DNA of 47,689 nucleotides from Amylibacter sp. (GCA_021775375.1 JAJFHY010000154.1:1-47689); one strand, 5' to 3'; counted from the stretch's first letter, positions 6,612 through 17,365 are shown. A program made the numbers and translations. The notes: a model not told the origin generated them from the sequence alone.

Positions 6612-9600
6612 ATGGCGATGGAAAAGAACTTTGATGCAGCAGCTTCCGAGGCTGCATTGTTTGATAAATGGGAAACAAGCGGCGCGTTCAAAGCGGGCGC
6701 GAATGCCAAGGATGGCATGGGCAGTTTTTGCATCATGATACCGCCGCCGAATGTGACTGGCTCGCTTCACATGGGTCACGCATTCAACAACACATTGCAG
6801 GATATCCTTGTGCGCTGGCACCGGATGCGCGGCTTTGATACGCTTTGGCAACCGGGACAAGACCATGCGGGCATCGCCACCCAAATGGTTGTGGAACGTA
6901 AACTGGCCGAAACCCAGCAACCGTCGCGCGCCGAAATGGGCCGCGAGGCTTTCCTTGAAAAAGTCTGGGAATGGAAAGAAGAATCCGGAAATACCATCAT
7001 CAACCAGTTGAAACGCCTTGGCGCGTCCTGTGATTGGGATCGCAACCGTTTTACCATGGACGAAGGTTTCCATGATGCCGTCCTGAAAGTATTCGTCGAT
7101 CTTTATAACAAAGGTATGATTTACAAAGGCAAACGTCTGGTAAACTGGGACCCCCACTTTGAAACCGCGATTTCCGACCTTGAGGTCGAAAATATCGAGG
7201 TCGACGGCCACATGTGGCACTTCAAATACCCGCTGGCGGGTGGTGAAACTTATGAATACGTCGAAAAAGACGAAGACGGCAACGTTACATTGTGCGAGAC
7301 CCGCGATTACATTTCCATTGCGACCACGCGCCCTGAAACGATGCTGGGTGACGGGGCTGTGGCTGTTTTCACCGATGACGCACGCTATGCGCCGCTGGTC
7401 GGCAAGCTTTGCGAAATCCCCGTGGGGCCAAAAGAACACCGCCGTCTGATCCCGATAATCACGGATGAATATCCAGATCCTGACTTTGGTTCAGGTGCCG
7501 TGAAAATCACCGGTGCGCATGATTTCAACGATTACCAAGTCGCCAAACGCGGCAACATCCCGATGTACAATCTGATGGATACAAAGGGCGCGATGCGTGC
7601 CGACGGCAAGCCTTATGCCGAAGAGGCCGCTGTTGCGCAGGCGATTGCAAATGGTGAGCAAGAGTTTGACGAGGCAATGACCTCTGCAATGAACCTTGTG
7701 CCGGATGAATACCGCGGGCTTGATCGCTTTGAGGCACGTAAACGTGTGGTTGCCGACATCACAGCCGAGGGTTTGGCGGTGATGATAAAGGATGAAGATG
7801 GTGTTCTAACGCCTTATGTTGAAAACAAAAAAGTCATGCAGCCCTTTGGTGATCGCTCCAAAGTGGTGATCGAACCGATGTTGACCGATCAATGGTTTGT
7901 CGACACCAAACAGATCGTGCAACCCGCGATTGATGCGGTCAAGGACGGTACAGTTAAAATCCTGCCCGAGGGTGATAAGAAAGTGTATTTCCACTGGCTG
8001 GAAAATATCGAACCTTGGTGTATCTCGCGCCAGCTATGGTGGGGGCATCAAGTGCCGGTTTGGTATGGGCCAGCCTGCGATGTAGATGCTACGCTCAGTG
8101 ATAACTTTGGCTGGCGTTTTTGTGCAGCCAGCGAAACGAATGCGATTGAGGAAGCCGAAGTCGAATATCGCACCAAAACTGGCGAGGAATGGAATGTAAA
8201 GGTAGTCGCAGATGTTGCTGAAGCGAGGGATCTGCTGGAACAGATGAAAGAGAATCGGAAGTTGGCCTTCCGTGATCGTTCCAAGGATGAGGACCCGACT
8301 TATTATGGTGACGATGACATGCTCGAAACTAATCTACTCCCAATCTATCGCGACCCCGACGTTCTGGACACATGGTTCTCATCCGGTCTCTGGCCATTTG
8401 GCACACTTGGTTGGCCCGAACAGACCGATGAGCTTAAACGCTATTACACAAGCCCGGACGTTGAACGTGTGCTGATTACCGGCTTTGACATCATCTTCTT
8501 CTGGGTTGCCCGTATGATGATGATGGGTATTGAAACCATGGATAAAGTGCCGTTTGAGACCGTCTATGTTCACCCGTTGGTGCGCGACGAGAAGGGCAAG
8601 AAGATGTCGAAATCAACCGGCAACGTCATAGATCCACTGGATTTGATGGACAAATACGGCACTGATGCTGTGCGATTTACCCTGACGGCGATGGCCGCGA
8701 TGGGGCGCGACTTGAAACTTTCCGAGGACCGCATCGTTGGTTACCGCAATTTCGGCACTAAGCTGTGGAATGCGGCACGGTTTGCCGAGTTTAACGAAGC
8801 TTACCCTGTCACAGGGTTCGATCCCAAATCAGTTGATCAAACCCTGAACAAATGGATCATCGGTGAAACTTCCCTTGTGCGCGAAGCCGTGGACAGCGCG
8901 TTAAACCAATACCGTTTCAATGACGCGGCCAACGCACTTTATGCCTTTGTCTGGGGTAAGGTTTGCGACTGGTATGTGGAACTTTCCAAGCCGCTGTTCC
9001 AAGGCGATGATGCGGCTGTTAAGGCCGAAACGCAGGCCACATTGGCGTGGGTTCTGGATCAATGCCTGATCCTGATGCATCCGATTATGCCCTATATCAC
9101 CGAACAGCTTTGGGGCGATATTACCGCGCGTGACAATATGTTGGTGCATCAAGACTGGCCTGCATATACCGCCGCCGATCTGGTTGATGCGGATGCTGCA
9201 CGTGAAATGAACTGGGTTGTTGGCCTGATCGAGCAAATTCGCTCGGTGCGCTCTGAAATGCACGTAAACGCCGGCGCTAAAATCCCGATGATCCAGCTGG
9301 AACTGGACGCATTGGGCAAAGCCGCCCTTGCAGGCAATTTGACAATGGTCAAACGCTTGGCGCGGATTGAAGACCTGTCAGAAGCTACCGAAGCCCCGAA
9401 AGGGTCTGTCACTTTAGCAGTGGAAGGCGGCACGTTCTGTCTGCCTTTGGCGGATGTGATCGATGTGGAAGCGGAAAAGGCACGCCTGACAAAAACCATC
9501 GAGAAGCTGGAAAAAGAGCTGAACGGCATCAAAGGCAAATTGGCCAACGAAAAATTCATCGCCAATGCGCCCGAAGCCGTTGTTGCGGAAAATCGTGCGC

Positions 9601-9671
9601 GTGTGGACGTGGGCGGCGAAGAGTTGAAAACCATACAGGCCGCATATGACCGCGTGGCGGCTTTGGGTTAA
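6612..9671 (+). CDS. valS: Valyl-tRNA synthetase
   Basis: Class I aminoacyl-tRNA synthetase that charges tRNA-Val and edits mischarged threonine. The 1019-aa protein has the HIGH signature as HMGH (residues 53-56) in [15 protein letters not shown] and the KMSKS loop at about residue 665. The CP1 editing insertion lies between them, then an anticodon-binding domain (DWYVELSK) and a C-terminal coiled coil rich in Lys/Glu. The start has AGGGCG upstream. In many alphaproteobacteria valS follows popZ on the same strand; here the PopZ-like gene is some 4 kb away on the opposite strand. A strong terminator follows. Confidence 0.97.
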   Translation: MAMEKNFDAAASEAALFDKWETSGAFKAGANAKDGMGSFCIMIPPPNVTGSLHMGHAFNNTLQDILVRWHRMRGFDTLWQPGQDHAGIATQMVVERKLAETQQPSRAEMGREAFLEKVWEWKEESGNTIINQLKRLGASCDWDRNRFTMDEGFHDAVLKVFVDLYNKGMIYKGKRLVNWDPHFETAISDLEVENIEVDGHMWHFKYPLAGGETYEYVEKDEDGNVTLCETRDYISIATTRPETMLGDGAVAVFTDDARYAPLVGKLCEIPVGPKEHRRLIPIITDEYPDPDFGSGAVKITGAHDFNDYQVAKRGNIPMYNLMDTKGAMRADGKPYAEEAAVAQAIANGEQEFDEAMTSAMNLVPDEYRGLDRFEARKRVVADITAEGLAVMIKDEDGVLTPYVENKKVMQPFGDRSKVVIEPMLTDQWFVDTKQIVQPAIDAVKDGTVKILPEGDKKVYFHWLENIEPWCISRQLWWGHQVPVWYGPACDVDATLSDNFGWRFCAASETNAIEEAEVEYRTKTGEEWNVKVVADVAEARDLLEQMKENRKLAFRDRSKDEDPTYYGDDDMLETNLLPIYRDPDVLDTWFSSGLWPFGTLGWPEQTDELKRYYTSPDVERVLITGFDIIFFWVARMMMMGIETMDKVPFETVYVHPLVRDEKGKKMSKSTGNVIDPLDLMDKYGTDAVRFTLTAMAAMGRDLKLSEDRIVGYRNFGTKLWNAARFAEFNEAYPVTGFDPKSVDQTLNKWIIGETSLVREAVDSALNQYRFNDAANALYAFVWGKVCDWYVELSKPLFQGDDAAVKAETQATLAWVLDQCLILMHPIMPYITEQLWGDITARDNMLVHQDWPAYTAADLVDADAAREMNWVVGLIEQIRSVRSEMHVNAGAKIPMIQLELDALGKAALAGNLTMVKRLARIEDLSEATEAPKGSVTLAVEGGTFCLPLADVIDVEAEKARLTKTIEKLEKELNGIKGKLANEKFIANAPEAVVAENRARVDVGGEELKTIQAAYDRVAALG

Positions 9672-9704
9672 TTAACCTTCGGCGAAATTACTTCAACCAT
9701 TTGG

Positions 9705-9745
9705 AAGGCGCCTTGGTGTATTGCTTTACACCGGGGCGTTTTTTT
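9705..9745 (+). terminator. Intrinsic terminator after valS
   Basis: A long stem starting AAGGCGCC and closing GGGGCGTTTT, with a GGTGTA/TACACC inner arm and a short TTGCTT loop, ends in a run of seven T. All 16 base pairs form if G-T pairs are allowed. Confidence 0.85.
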
Positions 9746-9789
9746 GTGTTAATCGCATGACGTTGTATGTCAGGGAATGGAATTGAAAT

Positions 9790-10908
9790 ATGGATAGTCT
9801 GCCACCCAAAGGGCCGCGTTATACTGATCTGGTAGCAAGCCTGTCGGATGCGGCCCCCTTTGTTGACCCCGAAACCCAGGAACGCGAACGCGGTCGTTTG
9901 TTTGCAGCGCGTCTAGGGGCCAATGAGAATGTTTTTGGACCATCTCCCAAAGCGGTTGCCGCGATGCAGGGGGCTGATGCGGGGGTCTGGAAATACGGCA
10001 CCACCGATAGTCACGATTTGAAAAATGCACTGGCTGCGCATTACGGTGTCGGCTTTGACAATATCATTGTGGGTGAAGGTATCGATGGATTGTTGGGCTA
10101 TCTGGTGCGCTTGCTGGTAGGGCCGGGCGACAAGGTTGTGACCTCTGCGGGTGCGTACCCTACGTTTAATTACCATGTGGCGGGCTATGGCGGGGATGTG
10201 GTGACCGTCCCCTATAATGGCGATTATGAAGATCCTGTGGCCTTGGTGCAAAAAGCGGCAGAGGTTGGGGCAAAGTTGATCTATCTGGCCAATCCCGACA
10301 ATCCGATGGGTACAGTGCATGATGCCGGCGTCATTCAAGCCGCGATCGAGGCGGTTCCAAATGGGTCTGTTTTGCTTTTGGATGAGGCGTATGTTGAATT
10401 TGCACCTGTTGGTTTGGCTTTGCCTTTCGATATAGATGATAGCCGTGTGATCCGAATGCGAACATTCTCCAAGGCTTACGGATTGGCAGGTGTGCGGATT
10501 GGCTATGCCATCGGGCATACGGGGTTAATCAAAAGCTTTGATAAAATCCGCAATCACTTCGGCTTAAGCCGTTCGGGGCAAATCGGCGCCTTGGCTGCAT
10601 TTCAAGATCAGGACTATCTAGCGGAAGTTGTGTCAAAAGTTGCCGCGGCACGTGACAGGATTTATGCGATTGCCACAGATAACGGATTGCAGCCCATAAC
10701 TTCGGCGACAAATTTTGTGACGATTGATTGTGGACATGATGCGGTATTTGCCAAAAATGTTGTGGATGATCTAGTTGATCGGGATATTTTTGTACGCATG
10801 CCATTTGTTGCCCCGCAAACCCGGTGCGTACGGGTCTCGGCAGGGCGCCCACAGGATCTGGATCTGTTTGAAGCGGCATTGCCGCTGGCCTTGCAAAGCG
10901 CGTCTTAA
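9790..10908 (+). CDS. HisC-like PLP-dependent aminotransferase
   Basis: Fold-type I aminotransferase of 372 aa close to histidinol-phosphate aminotransferase. The start motif ARLGANENVFGPSP matches the HisC L-x-x-N-E-N/S element. NPDNPMGT carries the PLP-ring Asn/Asp region, and the Schiff-base Lys lies in RTFSKAYGLAGVRIGY at about residue 229. It could serve histidine, phenylalanine or tyrosine synthesis; Rhodobacteraceae often carry more than one HisC paralogue, so I leave the symbol open. It converges on the class V aminotransferase with a 4-bp stop overlap. Confidence 0.85.
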   Translation: MDSLPPKGPRYTDLVASLSDAAPFVDPETQERERGRLFAARLGANENVFGPSPKAVAAMQGADAGVWKYGTTDSHDLKNALAAHYGVGFDNIIVGEGIDGLLGYLVRLLVGPGDKVVTSAGAYPTFNYHVAGYGGDVVTVPYNGDYEDPVALVQKAAEVGAKLIYLANPDNPMGTVHDAGVIQAAIEAVPNGSVLLLDEAYVEFAPVGLALPFDIDDSRVIRMRTFSKAYGLAGVRIGYAIGHTGLIKSFDKIRNHFGLSRSGQIGALAAFQDQDYLAEVVSKVAAARDRIYAIATDNGLQPITSATNFVTIDCGHDAVFAKNVVDDLVDRDIFVRMPFVAPQTRCVRVSAGRPQDLDLFEAALPLALQSAS

Positions 10909-12107
10909 ACTTCGGAAATAACCTGTGCGGCTGCTTCCAAAGCACCATTCCCGTGTGGAATATCAAGTACTTTCAGTGCACTATCGATTGACCCTAATGT
11001 TCCCATCACCATCGGGACATTCAAATGCCCCATATGTCCGATGCGAAATGAGTTATGCCACTCGTCTGATCCTTGTGTGTCTGCAACAAGACCGATACCA
11101 AGTGTCAGGCCCGCAATATCCTCGCACCACCTACGGATTTTAGTGCCGTTCCCATCGCTGGTCCGGATACAGGTCACAGCACGAGACCGCGCTATCGGAT
11201 CGCTTATATTAAAGGTCAGATCACCACCATCTGCACCCCATGTTTCAACAGCCGCCCAGATCACTTTTGCAAAATGCTCTTGGCGTGCCCAGGCTTGTTC
11301 CACACCTTCTTCATGCACCAACATATCCAATGCTTCGCGCAGGCCAAACAGATGATGCGTTGGCGCGGTACCGCCAAAGTTTTGATAAAATCCGGCGGGA
11401 TCCATACGCGGGACCCAATCCCAATAACTTGTCGCCAGATCAGCATTGGCGCGTGCCGCAAGTGCACGTTCATTTGCGAAAACAAACGACAGACCCGGGG
11501 GAACCATCAAGCCTTTCTGGCAACCTGCGACCATTAAATCAACGCCCCATTCATCCATCTCAAATCGCTCGCACCCTAAACTGGCAATACAATCGACCAT
11601 AAGAAGTGCTGGATGGTTTGCAGCATCAATGGCTTTGCGCAGGGCGGGGATATCGTTTGTCACGGATGATGCCGTATCGGTTTGTGTGACGAATACGGCT
11701 TTCAGGCTATGATCTTTATCTTGGCGCAGAACCTCTTCCAGCTTATCCGGGCTCGCCGGGCTGGATTTGCCAAAGTCCAGAACCAGCGGTTCTATTCCCG
11801 TTGTTCTGCCCCATTCGCCCCACCCAATGGCGAAGCGGCCTGTGCCAAGCACCAAAACCTTGTCGCCTTTGGAAAATGTGTTGGTAATTGCCGCTTCCCA
11901 CGCGCCATGCCCGTTCGCGATATAAATAGCCAGTTTGCCCTTGGTGCGTGCGACGGTTTTCAAATCCGGAATTAGCGAGTCGGTCAGTTCTATCAAAGAA
12001 CCTTCGTATATATTGGGTGAAGCGCGGTGCATCGCATTTAACACCCGATCAGGAATAACAGACGGTCCTGGAATAGACACAAGATGACGACCATAGTTAA
12101 GAGACAT
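10905..12107 (-). CDS. Class V aminotransferase (serine/alanine-glyoxylate type)
   Basis: PLP enzyme of 400 aa. The family opening SIPGPSVIPDRVLNAM, the central VDCIASLGCERFEMDEWGVD block with its cofactor-binding Asp, and the Schiff-base Lys in AGCQKGLMVPPG are all visible. This subgroup transfers amino groups between serine or alanine and glyoxylate or hydroxypyruvate, feeding the serine cycle or photorespiration-like salvage. Family membership cannot separate the substrates. The upstream AGGAATTTCAA stretch supplies the ribosome binding site. It is transcribed away from the ABC exporter gene. Confidence 0.85.
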   Translation of the reverse strand: MSLNYGRHLVSIPGPSVIPDRVLNAMHRASPNIYEGSLIELTDSLIPDLKTVARTKGKLAIYIANGHGAWEAAITNTFSKGDKVLVLGTGRFAIGWGEWGRTTGIEPLVLDFGKSSPASPDKLEEVLRQDKDHSLKAVFVTQTDTASSVTNDIPALRKAIDAANHPALLMVDCIASLGCERFEMDEWGVDLMVAGCQKGLMVPPGLSFVFANERALAARANADLATSYWDWVPRMDPAGFYQNFGGTAPTHHLFGLREALDMLVHEEGVEQAWARQEHFAKVIWAAVETWGADGGDLTFNISDPIARSRAVTCIRTSDGNGTKIRRWCEDIAGLTLGIGLVADTQGSDEWHNSFRIGHMGHLNVPMVMGTLGSIDSALKVLDIPHGNGALEAAAQVISEV

Positions 12108-12236
12108 TTGAAATTCCTGTAGTTGTTTAGAAAGTGGTAGGCCAATCTTGAAAAACCGTCAATCAAACTGTGCGTTGGACACAGCTGTTTTAAATGATAG
12201 ACAGGGAAACGGAGTGGATAAAGGTTCTGGACAGGG

Positions 12237-14084
12237 ATGGCTGAAATACAAACAAAGCGGCTAACTGCGCGCGAGGCTTATGGTCGTTTGTGGCATGATT
12301 GGGTTAAAAAACACTGGCCATCCTTAATGGTTTCAGTCGTTTTAATGATAATTATTGCATTGACAACAGCTGGGTACGCTAAATTTATGGAATATGCCAT
12401 TGGCGGATTAGAAGCGAGAGATGTTAATATCGTGTTCTGGGCGCCGATCGGAATTATTTTACTGACGCTAACCCGCAGCATTTGCCACTATTCAAACGTA
12501 ATTTTACAAAACCGCATTCTAAGCCGTGTGCAAGCTGACATGCAGCGTGAAATGTACGACACGCTAGTGGAAATGGACTTGGGTCAGCTTTTGGCCGAGG
12601 CACCTGCTGCTATTGCCGCACGTTTTTCGGCGGATATAGAGCTGATACGCATGGCAACAGTTGCCGTGTTCGGCTCGTTGCGTGATGTTTTAACATTGAT
12701 CGCGACAATCGCTGTAATGCTGTCGATTGACTGGGCAATGACGCTGGCTTTGATATGTGTTTTCGGCCTTGTGTTCTTGCCTGTAGGTATTGCCGGATCG
12801 CATATCCGTAATACATCGAAAGAAATTCAACAAGAGATAGCGCAAATGACCAGTGCCGTTAACGAAGGCCTGTCCGGTATTCGTATGGTGCGCACATATC
12901 AATTGGAAGATACGCTGAAAGCAACCTCGAATAAAAGCTTTGAACGCTTGTATCATCTGCGAGTGGCGATTGTGAAATGGCAAGCGGCCCTTTCACCGAT
13001 TGTGGAAGCGTTGGCAGGGGTGGCTGTTGGGGTCACTTTGTTTTTTGTTGCAATGCGCATTCAATCCGGGGCGATTGATATTGCAGGTATGATCGGATTG
13101 ATAACCGCTCTGGGCGTGTTGACCAATCCCGGTCGCAAACTGACACAGGCTTTTGCGATAGGTGCACAGGGTATTTCCGCACTCGAACGTGTTTATGGCT
13201 TCTTTGACACAAAGAACACAGTAACAGACGGGCCGGATACTGTTGAAGGTGGCCGTGCGAAAGGCCAGATTATTTTTGATGAAGTCGATTTTATTTATCC
13301 GGATGGGTTTCAGGCACTTAAGGATATAAATCTGACAATTGAAGCAGGTAAAACCTATGCATTCGTTGGTCGTTCCGGTGCAGGTAAGACGACTGTTTTC
13401 AATTTACTGCCACGTTTATTTGATCCGTCAAAGGGCGAAATATTCCTTGATGGGAAAGAGATAAAATCTTTGACGTTGAAATCTTTGCGCGATCAGATTT
13501 CGTTGGTAAGTCAGGACAGTATTTTATTGTCAGGGACAGTCACCGAAAATATCGGTTTTGGCCGTAAAGGGGCGGATGAACAAGCCTGTATTAAAGCGGC
13601 AAAAGCGGCAGCTGCACATGGGTTTATATCCAAGCTGACAAATGGTTATGACACGGTAATCGAGCCTTCCAAAGCTACTTTTTCAGGCGGCGAGCGACAA
13701 CGCCTGTCTATTGCGCGCGCTATCGTGCGTGATGCGCCGGTTTTGCTGCTGGACGAGCCTACATCGGCGCTGGACGCCGAGTCGGAAGCTTCTATCAAAG
13801 AGGCTCTGGACGCATTGTCAAAGGGTCGCACAACCTTGGTCATAGCGCACCGTTTATCGACTATTTTGGATGCCGATCAGATTGTGGTGATGGATGGGGG
13901 CCATATAATTGCACAGGGAACACATGATGAATTGTTAGAGGATGGCGGGCTATATGCCGATCTGTTCAATCTTCAGTTTGATATGAGTCCTGCAAAAAAC
14001 GGGCACCCAAAGCGCCATCGTCATGTCAGTCGCAGGCCGGCGCAGGGTCCGGTGGAACGCATTATCCGTATGATGGGATTTTAA
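12237..14084 (+). CDS. MsbA-like ABC exporter, fused permease-ATPase
   Basis: The half-transporter of 615 aa has an N-terminal six-helix transmembrane domain (about residues 25-320) followed by a nucleotide-binding domain. Walker A reads GRSGAGKT (about residue 378), the Q-loop SLVSQD, the signature FSGGERQRLS (about 481), Walker B LLLDEP (about 503) and the switch His AHRLS. It works as a dimer in the inner membrane. The closest functional class by layout is lipid A or multidrug export. A basic C-terminal tail (KRHRHVSRRPAQ) extends beyond the usual end. Its stop overlaps the stop of the convergent glycosyltransferase by 3 bases. Confidence 0.9.
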   Translation: MAEIQTKRLTAREAYGRLWHDWVKKHWPSLMVSVVLMIIIALTTAGYAKFMEYAIGGLEARDVNIVFWAPIGIILLTLTRSICHYSNVILQNRILSRVQADMQREMYDTLVEMDLGQLLAEAPAAIAARFSADIELIRMATVAVFGSLRDVLTLIATIAVMLSIDWAMTLALICVFGLVFLPVGIAGSHIRNTSKEIQQEIAQMTSAVNEGLSGIRMVRTYQLEDTLKATSNKSFERLYHLRVAIVKWQAALSPIVEALAGVAVGVTLFFVAMRIQSGAIDIAGMIGLITALGVLTNPGRKLTQAFAIGAQGISALERVYGFFDTKNTVTDGPDTVEGGRAKGQIIFDEVDFIYPDGFQALKDINLTIEAGKTYAFVGRSGAGKTTVFNLLPRLFDPSKGEIFLDGKEIKSLTLKSLRDQISLVSQDSILLSGTVTENIGFGRKGADEQACIKAAKAAAAHGFISKLTNGYDTVIEPSKATFSGGERQRLSIARAIVRDAPVLLLDEPTSALDAESEASIKEALDALSKGRTTLVIAHRLSTILDADQIVVMDGGHIIAQGTHDELLEDGGLYADLFNLQFDMSPAKNGHPKRHRHVSRRPAQGPVERIIRMMGF

Positions 14085-14761
14085 CGGTGATATCGTTTTG
14101 CCAGTTTTTCAGGTGTTGTTCCCAAGAAATACAAAACAAGCGTTCCCAGGTTTTTACGCGCCCGGGTAAACCAGCCTTCTTTAACATAGCGGTCTGATCG
14201 CGTTGTTGCGGTTACTGGCATTGATTTTAGTTGACCACGTAGTTTTCGGGCTAAGGCGACATCTTCCATCAAAGGGATGTCTGGATAGCCACCGGTTTGT
14301 TGATAAAGATCTTTTGATATCAACAAAGCCTGATCACCATAGGGTAAGCCAAATATGCGTGAGCGAAGATTGGCAAGAGCGGCTATCAGCTTTGGTGCAA
14401 AGCCGTCTTTATCAAAAGCCAGTTTGCAATACCCAGCCTTGCTTTGGTTGTTGATATGGGCCCCCATGACTGCGACCCAATTGGGTGAAAGCACGGTGTC
14501 GGCATGGATAAACAATAGCCATTGGCCTTTTGCGGATAGTGCTCCGGCCCGCATCTGGTTACCTCGACCTTTGGGGGTTTTGGCTAACGTCGCACCCACG
14601 TCATTTGCTATCTGCTCAATTCCATCGACAGAACCACCGTCGGCGATGACAACTTCGCAAATCAGAGATGCTTCCATGCCTTCATATAGGCACGCCAATG
14701 TGGGCCCGATGGTATCGGCAACATTTAGTGTGGGGATGATAACCGAGATGGGTGCGGGCAT
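14081..14761 (-). CDS. Family 2 glycosyltransferase (TIGR04283-type)
   Basis: GT-A fold transferase of 226 aa that starts with the nucleotide-sugar binding strand ISVIIPTLNVADTI. It continues with the VIADGGSVDGI motif, the metal-binding DAD equivalent FIHADT, and the LPYGDQALLI and PLMEDVALARKLR segments typical of the TIGR04283 group. The C-terminus has a short hydrophobic stretch (LGTLVLYFLG). I start at the ATG at 14761, because the frame-open extension to 14881 would overlap ygfZ and has no family similarity. The acceptor is unknown; the neighbouring ABC exporter may be unrelated. Confidence 0.85.
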   Translation of the reverse strand: MPAPISVIIPTLNVADTIGPTLACLYEGMEASLICEVVIADGGSVDGIEQIANDVGATLAKTPKGRGNQMRAGALSAKGQWLLFIHADTVLSPNWVAVMGAHINNQSKAGYCKLAFDKDGFAPKLIAALANLRSRIFGLPYGDQALLISKDLYQQTGGYPDIPLMEDVALARKLRGQLKSMPVTATTRSDRYVKEGWFTRARKNLGTLVLYFLGTTPEKLAKRYHR

Positions 14762-14834
14762 ATGTGGCCTGAAGTGGATTGTCTTGTGCCAGTTTAAAGC
14801 ATAAGCAAATAGAAAGCGACTAAGGAGTGCACCT

Positions 14835-15584
14835 ATGGGTGATGAAGCCGTTGAACGGACAGTTCTGAAAATTTCGGGCACGGATGCGCATAAGTTTTTG
14901 CAAGATCTGGTGACAAATAATCTGGATAAAGAGGGATTGATCTATGCGGCTCTGTTAACGCCGCAGGGTAAATATCTGTTTGACTTTTTCTTGCTGGAGA
15001 ATGACGGTTATTACTTGCTGGATGTAAAGTCTGATCGCGCCGCGGCCTTGGCCGGACGCCTGACTATGTATCGCTTACGGGCTGATGTTGTAATCGAAGA
15101 CAGCGGTTTGCAGGTACAACGCGGTCTGGGTGCGACACCCGAAGGGGCCCATGCTGACCCAAGGCATACAGCACTGGGCTGGCGGGTTTATGGGGCGCAT
15201 GCAGATGAAAAGGCAGATATTAACTGGGATGCGATCCGTGTCGCGCACTGCATTCCTGAAACAGGTATCGAGCTGATACCGGATGAAACCTATATTCTGG
15301 AAGCGGGTTTTGAACGCTTGAACGGAGTGGATTTCAAAAAAGGCTGCTATGTCGGGCAAGAAATCTCTGCGCGGATGAAACACAAAACCGAGTTACGTAA
15401 AGGGCTCGCTTTGGTCGAGGTCAACGGGTTTGCACCTGTCGGTACACCGATTACATCGGATGGCAAACCTGCAGGTGTGCTTTATACCCAAGCAGATGGG
15501 AAGGGCATCGCGTATCTGCGATTTAATCGTGCCAAAGGTGACTTGAGCGCCGGGGAAGCCATAGTGCACTTATCTGCTGCGTAA
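14835..15584 (+). CDS. ygfZ: YgfZ/GcvT-type folate-binding protein
   Basis: YgfZ supports repair or maturation of Fe-S clusters, including those of the tRNA-modifying enzyme MiaB, using tetrahydrofolate. The 249-aa protein has the hallmark K-G-C-Y-x-G-Q-E motif as KKGCYVGQE (about residues 172-180) and an N-terminal GcvT-like half with FLQDLVTNN. The C-terminal barrel half is short. The start ATG follows AAGGAG with good spacing. It is divergent from the glycosyltransferase. Confidence 0.88.
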   Translation: MGDEAVERTVLKISGTDAHKFLQDLVTNNLDKEGLIYAALLTPQGKYLFDFFLLENDGYYLLDVKSDRAAALAGRLTMYRLRADVVIEDSGLQVQRGLGATPEGAHADPRHTALGWRVYGAHADEKADINWDAIRVAHCIPETGIELIPDETYILEAGFERLNGVDFKKGCYVGQEISARMKHKTELRKGLALVEVNGFAPVGTPITSDGKPAGVLYTQADGKGIAYLRFNRAKGDLSAGEAIVHLSAA

Positions 15585-15612
15585 ATTCTTGCGGGCCAAT
15601 GGTGGTGAGGCC

Positions 15613-16404
15613 TTAGGTGTTGCGCACCACTTTTACGAAGTCGTTGAAAATAGGTTCATTCGACGCAATCACGCTGCCGTCAGTCATGCTGTTGCCATCT
15701 TTATAAACTGAACAGGACAATCCGCCTGCTTCTTGGACAAGCAAAAGACCTGCGGCAATGTCCCAAGCATTCAAATTGCGTTCCCAATAACCATCATAAC
15801 GGCCAGCGGCGACATAGGCCAGATCAAGTGCAGCTGCCCCCCAACGGCGCACACCTGCGCAAGCTGGCAAGATGCGTGCAAGGTCCTGCAATGTTTCGGG
15901 CAGATCAGCACGACCACCAAATGGCAGGCCTGTGGCAAAGATCATTTCTATCATACGAGAACGCCCAGATGCACGGATACGCTTGTCATTCAGCCATGCA
16001 CCTCCGCCTTTTTCAGCGATGAACATTTCTTCGCCTGATGGATTGAACACCACTGCGGCAACGATCTGTCCTTTATGTTCCAGCGCAATGGAAATCGCCC
16101 AATGGGGCAGGCCGTGAAGGAAGTTTGTTGTGCCGTCAAGCGGGTCGACAATCCAGCGGCGTGTTGGGTCAGCGCCCTTAATTTCAGAACTTTCCTCGCC
16201 GCAAAACCCATAATTGGGGCGTGCTTCCAGTAGCTCTTCTTTTAGAATTTCTTCTGCATTAAAATCAGCGCGGCTCACAAAATCACCCGGGCCTTTGGCG
16301 GACACTTGCAGGTTCTCAACTTCTTTGAAATCGCGCATCAAAGAGCGGCCAGCTTTGCGGGCAGCTTTGATCATCACATTGATATTGGCGGACCATTGCG
16401 ACAT
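15613..16404 (-). CDS. suhB: Inositol-1-monophosphatase family protein
   Basis: Mg2+-dependent phosphatase of 263 aa. The metal-binding motifs are intact: GEESSE (Glu70-Glu71), DPLDGTTNFLHG (Asp87, Asp90) and AWDIAAG at about residue 214. It hydrolyses myo-inositol 1-phosphate or related sugar phosphates. In Escherichia coli SuhB also has a role in rRNA transcription, which is only transferable by analogy. The ribosome binding site is AGGAC or AAAGGAC before the ATG. It lies 67 bp after the metR stop on the same strand. Confidence 0.9.
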   Translation of the reverse strand: MSQWSANINVMIKAARKAGRSLMRDFKEVENLQVSAKGPGDFVSRADFNAEEILKEELLEARPNYGFCGEESSEIKGADPTRRWIVDPLDGTTNFLHGLPHWAISIALEHKGQIVAAVVFNPSGEEMFIAEKGGGAWLNDKRIRASGRSRMIEMIFATGLPFGGRADLPETLQDLARILPACAGVRRWGAAALDLAYVAAGRYDGYWERNLNAWDIAAGLLLVQEAGGLSCSVYKDGNSMTDGSVIASNEPIFNDFVKVVRNT

Positions 16405-16471
16405 GGATTTTTGTCCTTTTGTTCGGGTTGGCTCCCTTTGGCTGAGTTTTAAGGAAAGGTCAACAGAAGCC

Positions 16472-17365
16472 CTACCTGATCGCTTGTTGTTTGGTGTATT
16501 TCACAAAATCTTCAACATAACCAAGCGTGGTATCAGGGTTGCGTACCGCTGCATAAAGCCGCCGTGATGCACCGTCTTTGGTCAGTCGTTTACTGACAAA
16601 GTCATGGCCGTATTGTTCATTGGCTACCACCCAGTCCGGTAGAACCGAGACACCGCGATTGGAAGCCACCAAAAGCATAATCACAGCCGTCAGTTCGACT
16701 TGGCGCAGGGCTTTGGGTTCGATTTTGGCTGGTGTCAGTAATTCAGTGTATACATCCAGACGATTTTTCTCTTCGGGATAGGTGATCAGGATTTGATCGC
16801 GCAGATCCTCAGCCACGATGTAATCCTTTTGTGCCAAGGGGTGATCTTTGGCGCAGATAAAAGTGGGTTCATAATCAAAAAGCGGGATGAAAGTGATACC
16901 GTCAATAGCTTCGGGGTCGTCCGATATGGCCACATCAACCTCTTCACGTTGCAATGCCGGCAGAGCATCGAAAGCCAGGCTGGGTCGGATGTCCACATCC
17001 ACGTGGCCCCAGGTTTTGCGAAATTCTTCAAGTACGGGGAACAGCCAGTCAAAACACGCGTGGCATTCTATGGCGATGTGCAAACGGCCCGCTTTACCAG
17101 AGATAGTTTCGGCAAAGTCTATTTCCGCGGCATGAACGCGTGGTAATATATCTTCGGCCAGTTTTAAAAGCTTATGACCGGCTTTCGAAAGTTTTAGGGG
17201 TTTTGAGCGGCGCAAAAACAACTCCATGCCGACCTGATCTTCCAGAGTTTTCACTTGATGCGACAGGGCTGATTGCGTGATGTTTAATGTGTCTGCAGCG
17301 CGCGCCAAGCCGCCTTGGTCGTGAATCGCTTTGATGGTGCGCAGGTGGCGGAATTCCAGATACAT
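16472..17365 (-). CDS. metR: LysR-family regulator MetR
   Basis: The 297-aa LysR-type regulator has an N-terminal winged helix-turn-helix (LRTIKAIHDQGGLARAADTL, then NITQSALSHQ) and a C-terminal co-inducer domain. The effector region with the IECHACFDWLFPVLEEF stretch is characteristic of MetR, which senses homocysteine and controls methionine genes such as metE, metF and metH. It is divergent from metF, and two perfect TGAA-N5-TTCA MetR boxes lie between them, the expected arrangement for self-control plus metF control. The first in-frame ATG is used. Confidence 0.92.
   Translation of the reverse strand: MYLEFRHLRTIKAIHDQGGLARAADTLNITQSALSHQVKTLEDQVGMELFLRRSKPLKLSKAGHKLLKLAEDILPRVHAAEIDFAETISGKAGRLHIAIECHACFDWLFPVLEEFRKTWGHVDVDIRPSLAFDALPALQREEVDVAISDDPEAIDGITFIPLFDYEPTFICAKDHPLAQKDYIVAEDLRDQILITYPEEKNRLDVYTELLTPAKIEPKALRQVELTAVIMLLVASNRGVSVLPDWVVANEQYGHDFVSKRLTKDGASRRLYAAVRNPDTTLGYVEDFVKYTKQQAIR

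Noticed and set aside
6597-7439. 280-codon open frame antisense to valS
   Set aside because: It has no recognisable domain, and the valS frame on the other strand carries HMGH and all class I motifs. It is a shadow of codon bias.
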